In this document: positions 6,266 to 8,684 of the stretch, one piece after another | Layout: each line of letters starts with the position of its first letter | Numbering within the stretch: position 1 is the stretch's first letter | Made by a program: the position numbers and the translations under genes | Origin: Desulfobacterales bacterium | GTDB lineage: Bacteria > Desulfobacterota > DSM-4660 > Desulfatiglandales > Desulfatiglandaceae | Length of the DNA: 8,684 nt | Reading direction: 5' to 3' | Assembly (NCBI GenBank): GCA_027061865.1 | Contig: JAMOVZ010000285.1 | Location: 1-8,684, forward strand | Notes under the pieces: generated by a model | Told to the model about the DNA's origin: nothing | Databases searched by the model: none | Seen by the model: the letters and a program-made list of their open reading frames with translations, nothing else

Positions 6266-7022
6266 GGGCGCCTCCCCCCAAGTATGCCTCTTTCACCTTG
6301 TCGTTTTCTCTTATCTGCTCGGGAGTTCCTTGGGCAAGCAGCCTTCCTTGGTGAAGGACATAAATGTATGAGGACACAGAAAAGACCACATTCATGTCGT
6401 GCTCTGTGATGAAGAACGTAGTCTCCAGGGTGGAGGCCAGGTGGTTGATCATCTGGATCATCTTCTCAGTCTCCGCGGGGTTCATGCCTGCAGTGGGCTC
6501 ATCCAGCAGGATCATCTCGGGCTCTCTTGCAAGCACTATTCCTATTTCAATAAGCCTCTTGTCCCCATAGGCAAGCTCGCTGGCCTTCTTGTTGGCAAAC
6601 TCCTCCAGCCCAAGGGTAGAGAGAACCTCGCGGGCCTTGTTTTGTAAGTGAACCTCCTTTTTGAGGGCCCGCAAAAAGCTGAAGGCCTTTTTGGTGTGCA
6701 TTATGAGGGGGATCAGGATGTTTTCCAAGACCGTGAGTTCGGGGAAGATATTAGTAATTTGAAAGGAGCGGGCAAGTCCAAGATCCACTATTTGGTGCGC
6801 ATCCAGCCCCGTGATATCGGTTCCCTTGAAGAATATCTTCCCTTCTGTGGGCTTGAACATTCCAGAGACCAGGTTATAAAAGGTGGTTTTGCCTGCGCCA
6901 TTCGGGCCGATCAGGGCGGTTATTCCACCCTTTTTTACCTCAAGGTTGATGTTGTCAAATACCCTGAAGTCGCCGAATCGGTGGCCCAGGCCTTCCACTT
7001 TCAAAATAGCTTGGGTATTCAT
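6258..7022 (-). CDS. livG: Branched-chain amino acid type ABC transporter, ATP-binding protein LivG (operon 2)
   Basis: This is the LivG ATPase of the second translocator, 254 aa, the standard family length. Walker A GPNGAGKTT is at 39-47, Walker B MILLDEP at 170-176 and the H-loop ITEHDMNVV has its histidine at 208. The ABC signature reads LAYGDKR (150-156) instead of LSGGQ. That is a known LivG variant, comparable to the LAYGQQR of E. coli LivG, so it is not a sign of inactivation. RSFQITNIFPELTVLENI (85-102) is the Q-loop region. The ATG overlaps the livM stop by 4 bases (ATGA), and the 3' end overlaps livF by 8 bases, so it is translationally coupled on both sides. Upstream purines (GAAAGA) give only a weak ribosome binding site. 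Confidence 0.95.
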   Translation of the reverse strand: MNTQAILKVEGLGHRFGDFRVFDNINLEVKKGGITALIGPNGAGKTTFYNLVSGMFKPTEGKIFFKGTDITGLDAHQIVDLGLARSFQITNIFPELTVLENILIPLIMHTKKAFSFLRALKKEVHLQNKAREVLSTLGLEEFANKKASELAYGDKRLIEIGIVLAREPEMILLDEPTAGMNPAETEKMIQMINHLASTLETTFFITEHDMNVVFSVSSYIYVLHQGRLLAQGTPEQIRENDKVKEAYLGGGAHA

Positions 7023-7957
7023 TTCTTACGTCTTTCAAGGATATCTTGGAATGAGCCCAGTACCCCCTGAGGAGAGAAAAGCACAATGGGGATTAGCACC
7101 ATTCCAAGGAATATCATCCAGTTATCTGTAAATTGCCTTATGATCTGCTCCAAGACAAAGAATATGGCAGCACCAAAAAGTGGCCCTAAAAATACTCCAG
7201 CCCCCCCAAGGATAGACATAATTACTGGCTTGGCTGAGAAGCTCCAATGGAGGAAATCAGGGGTGGCCATACTGCTGAACCAGCAGAACAGCACACCCGC
7301 AATTCCCGAAAGAGCTCCAGAGATAATGAAAGCAACCAGTCGGATGAGCTTGATATTGCCGCCAGCAAATCTTAGGCGGTTCTTGTTTTCTCTGAGACCC
7401 TTGAGGATCAATCCGAAGGGGGAGTTTATCAACCTCCACAGGAGCAAGGCCGCGAGGGAGGTGACCACAAGCACTACATAGTAAAGCACTCCCGGCAAAA
7501 ACAGGGAATACTCGTTGCCCAGAAGATGAATAGAGGGTATTTTCATTAAGGGGAGCCCATCGCTTCCTCCTGTAAGGCTGGTCCAGTTGTGGGCCACAGT
7601 GAACAGCATCATCCCAAATGCCAAGGTTATCATGGCAAAATAGATCTCATCGTGCTGGACACAGAGGAATCCTATTATCAGTGAGACAATCCCTGCACCC
7701 ATTGTTCCAGCTATCAAGAGAACCAACAGGGAGCTATAACCCTGTTCTATCAACAGGGCGGAAACAAAGGCCCCTACGCCAAACAGGCCTGCATGTCCAA
7801 AGGAAAGGAGACCAGAATAACCAAACAGAAGATTAAAGCTCATGGCGAAAAAGCCCATGATAAGGATCTCAACCAGGATAAGAACCCAGTAGTCGGGAAA
7901 CAATAATGGCAATAAGAAGAGAGAGCCTACAAATATGGAGGCGAGTAACTTCCTCAT
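7019..7957 (-). CDS. livM: Branched-chain amino acid type ABC transporter, permease LivM (operon 2)
   Basis: This is a membrane permease subunit of the second importer, 312 aa. It starts with two hydrophobic spans and carries the canonical LivM motif NLLFGYSGLLSFGHAG at 42-57, closer to the family consensus than the LivM of operon 1. The coupling loop reads ILKGLRENKNRLRFAGGNIKL, where many homologues have LRAIREDE, and it is followed by the conserved ISGALSGIAGVLF. It ends with FSPQGVLGSF and a basic tail (ERRKK). It begins 14 bases after the livH stop with AAGG about 9 bases ahead of the ATG, and its stop overlaps the livG start by 4 bases. Confidence 0.95.
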   Translation of the reverse strand: MRKLLASIFVGSLFLLPLLFPDYWVLILVEILIMGFFAMSFNLLFGYSGLLSFGHAGLFGVGAFVSALLIEQGYSSLLVLLIAGTMGAGIVSLIIGFLCVQHDEIYFAMITLAFGMMLFTVAHNWTSLTGGSDGLPLMKIPSIHLLGNEYSLFLPGVLYYVVLVVTSLAALLLWRLINSPFGLILKGLRENKNRLRFAGGNIKLIRLVAFIISGALSGIAGVLFCWFSSMATPDFLHWSFSAKPVIMSILGGAGVFLGPLFGAAIFFVLEQIIRQFTDNWMIFLGMVLIPIVLFSPQGVLGSFQDILERRKK

Positions 7958-7971
7958 TGAACAAACCTTGG

Positions 7972-8684
7972 TTAGTGTTTCACGCCAAACAATCCAGTGG
8001 GCCGCACAAGCAAGATCAGAGCCAGCAAGGCATAAGGGAGCGCCATCTGGATTTCGCCGATAAACGCGGTTCCAAAAGATTGGATGAGCCCAAGCATAAT
8101 GGCCCCCACAAAGGCCCCTGGGAAACTTCCCAAACCACCTACCACCACTACGATGAAGCTATCGATTATTATCCTCTCGCCCATGGACGGCTCAATGCTT
8201 TGAAAAGGGGCAGCCAGCGATCCTCCAATCCCTGCCAGCCAGCACCCGAGGGCGAATACCGCAGTAAAAAGGAGAGGGACATTTATACCGACTCCCTCCG
8301 CCATTTCTCTGTCCATGGCAGCGGCCCTGATGATTTTCCCCCACCTGGTCCCATGGAAAAAGAGCCACAAGGCCCCGCCTACAATAGGCCCTGCAATTAC
8401 CAGGAAGATCCTGTACACCGGGTAGGAGTGGTCAAAGAGGTTGAACACCCCTGAGAGCAAGCCAGGTGGGTCAACAAGATGGTATCCTGCCCCCCAAATG
8501 AGCCGTACTGCATCATCGAGCACCAGGAGCAGGGCAAAGGTCAGCAGGAGCTGGAAGGTTACATCCCTGTCATAAACCCTGTGGAGTATAAGCCTTTCTG
8601 TGATGACACCAAGTATAGCAACCCCCAGAGGGGCTAAGAGCAATCCAGTCCAAAAGCTGCCAAACATGTGGATGGCATTCATGC
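7972..8684 (-). CDS. livH: Branched-chain amino acid type ABC transporter, permease LivH (operon 2), N-terminus outside window
   Basis: The visible 237 codons are the C-terminal part of a LivH permease, which is normally about 290 aa. The ATG at 8682 lies in a hydrophobic segment and is an internal methionine, because the family N-terminus with its NFAHG motif is missing and the frame is open to the window edge. Visible hallmarks are the coupling loop RAAAMDREMAEGVGINV, then LAGIGGSLAAPFQSIEPSMG, VVVVGGLGSFPGAFVGA and the end VRPTGLFGVKH. The long run of hydrophobic segments predicts an integral membrane protein. It precedes livM by 14 bases and is the most upstream gene of operon 2 seen here; the promoter must lie to the right of the window. 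Confidence 0.93.
   Translation of the reverse strand, partial: MNAIHMFGSFWTGLLLAPLGVAILGVITERLILHRVYDRDVTFQLLLTFALLLVLDDAVRLIWGAGYHLVDPPGLLSGVFNLFDHSYPVYRIFLVIAGPIVGGALWLFFHGTRWGKIIRAAAMDREMAEGVGINVPLLFTAVFALGCWLAGIGGSLAAPFQSIEPSMGERIIIDSFIVVVVGGLGSFPGAFVGAIMLGLIQSFGTAFIGEIQMALPYALLALILLVRPTGLFGVKH

Noticed and set aside
5942..6409. 155-codon open frame on the plus strand
   Set aside because: It spans the livF-livG junction antisense to two clearly recognised ATPases and shows no domain of its own.
6553..6573. LAYGDKR signature in operon 2 LivG as a sign of an inactive ATPase
   Set aside because: LAYG-type signatures are normal in LivG proteins, and Walker A, Walker B and the H-loop histidine are intact.
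7906..8454. 182-codon open frame on the plus strand
   Set aside because: It is antisense to livH and livM, its translation is rich in polar, low-plausibility sequence with no recognisable family, and the opposite strand encodes clear permease motifs.
1..8684. CRISPR arrays, tRNA or rRNA genes, insertion sequences, attachment sites
   Set aside because: No spaced direct repeats, RNA gene signatures, transposase frames or terminal inverted repeats were seen; coding density is high and explained by transporter genes.

Overview
The window carries two separate, convergently transcribed branched-chain amino acid type (Liv/HAAT family) ABC importer gene sets, plus the start of an unrelated gene at the left edge. 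Gram-type signals (a classic Sec signal peptide on a periplasmic-type binding protein, AAGGAGG ribosome binding sites, sigma70-like promoters), moderate GC and anaerobe-like Liv proteins suggest a bacterium, possibly of the Desulfobacterota/deltaproteobacterial kind, where multiple Liv operons are common. This taxonomic guess is an inference with low confidence.

Layout. Positions 1-299 (minus strand, running off the left edge) encode the N-terminal half of a CobO/BtuR-like (cob(I)alamin adenosyltransferase family) protein whose nucleotide-binding motifs look destroyed. Positions 300-604 are non-coding and hold weak candidate promoters for the two divergent transcription units. Positions 605-4002 (plus strand) form a tightly packed operon in the order livG-livF-livH-livM, with 4-bp overlap, 7-bp gap and 1-bp overlap, and no binding-protein gene. 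A perfect 14-bp hairpin at 4040-4077, T-rich on both strands, ends this operon and also lies just beyond the last gene of the opposing operon. Positions 4125-8684 (minus strand) form the second operon, read right to left as livH (5' end outside the window)-livM-livG-livF-livK. In its last intergenic gap (5346-5569) there is a good sigma70-like promoter with a 24-bp inverted repeat on its -10 element, so livK probably has its own transcription start.

How the parts work together. In each set LivH and LivM are the two membrane permease subunits and LivG and LivF the two cytoplasmic ATPases, making a complete LivHMGF translocator. LivK is the extracytoplasmic receptor that delivers ligand. Only one receptor gene serves two translocators in this window, so the plus-strand translocator either shares LivK or uses one encoded elsewhere. 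Ligands cannot be fixed from sequence: this family also takes up urea, amides, polar amino acids and aromatic acids. The two sets differ in gene order and ATPase signature motifs, so they look like anciently diverged paralogues rather than a recent duplication.
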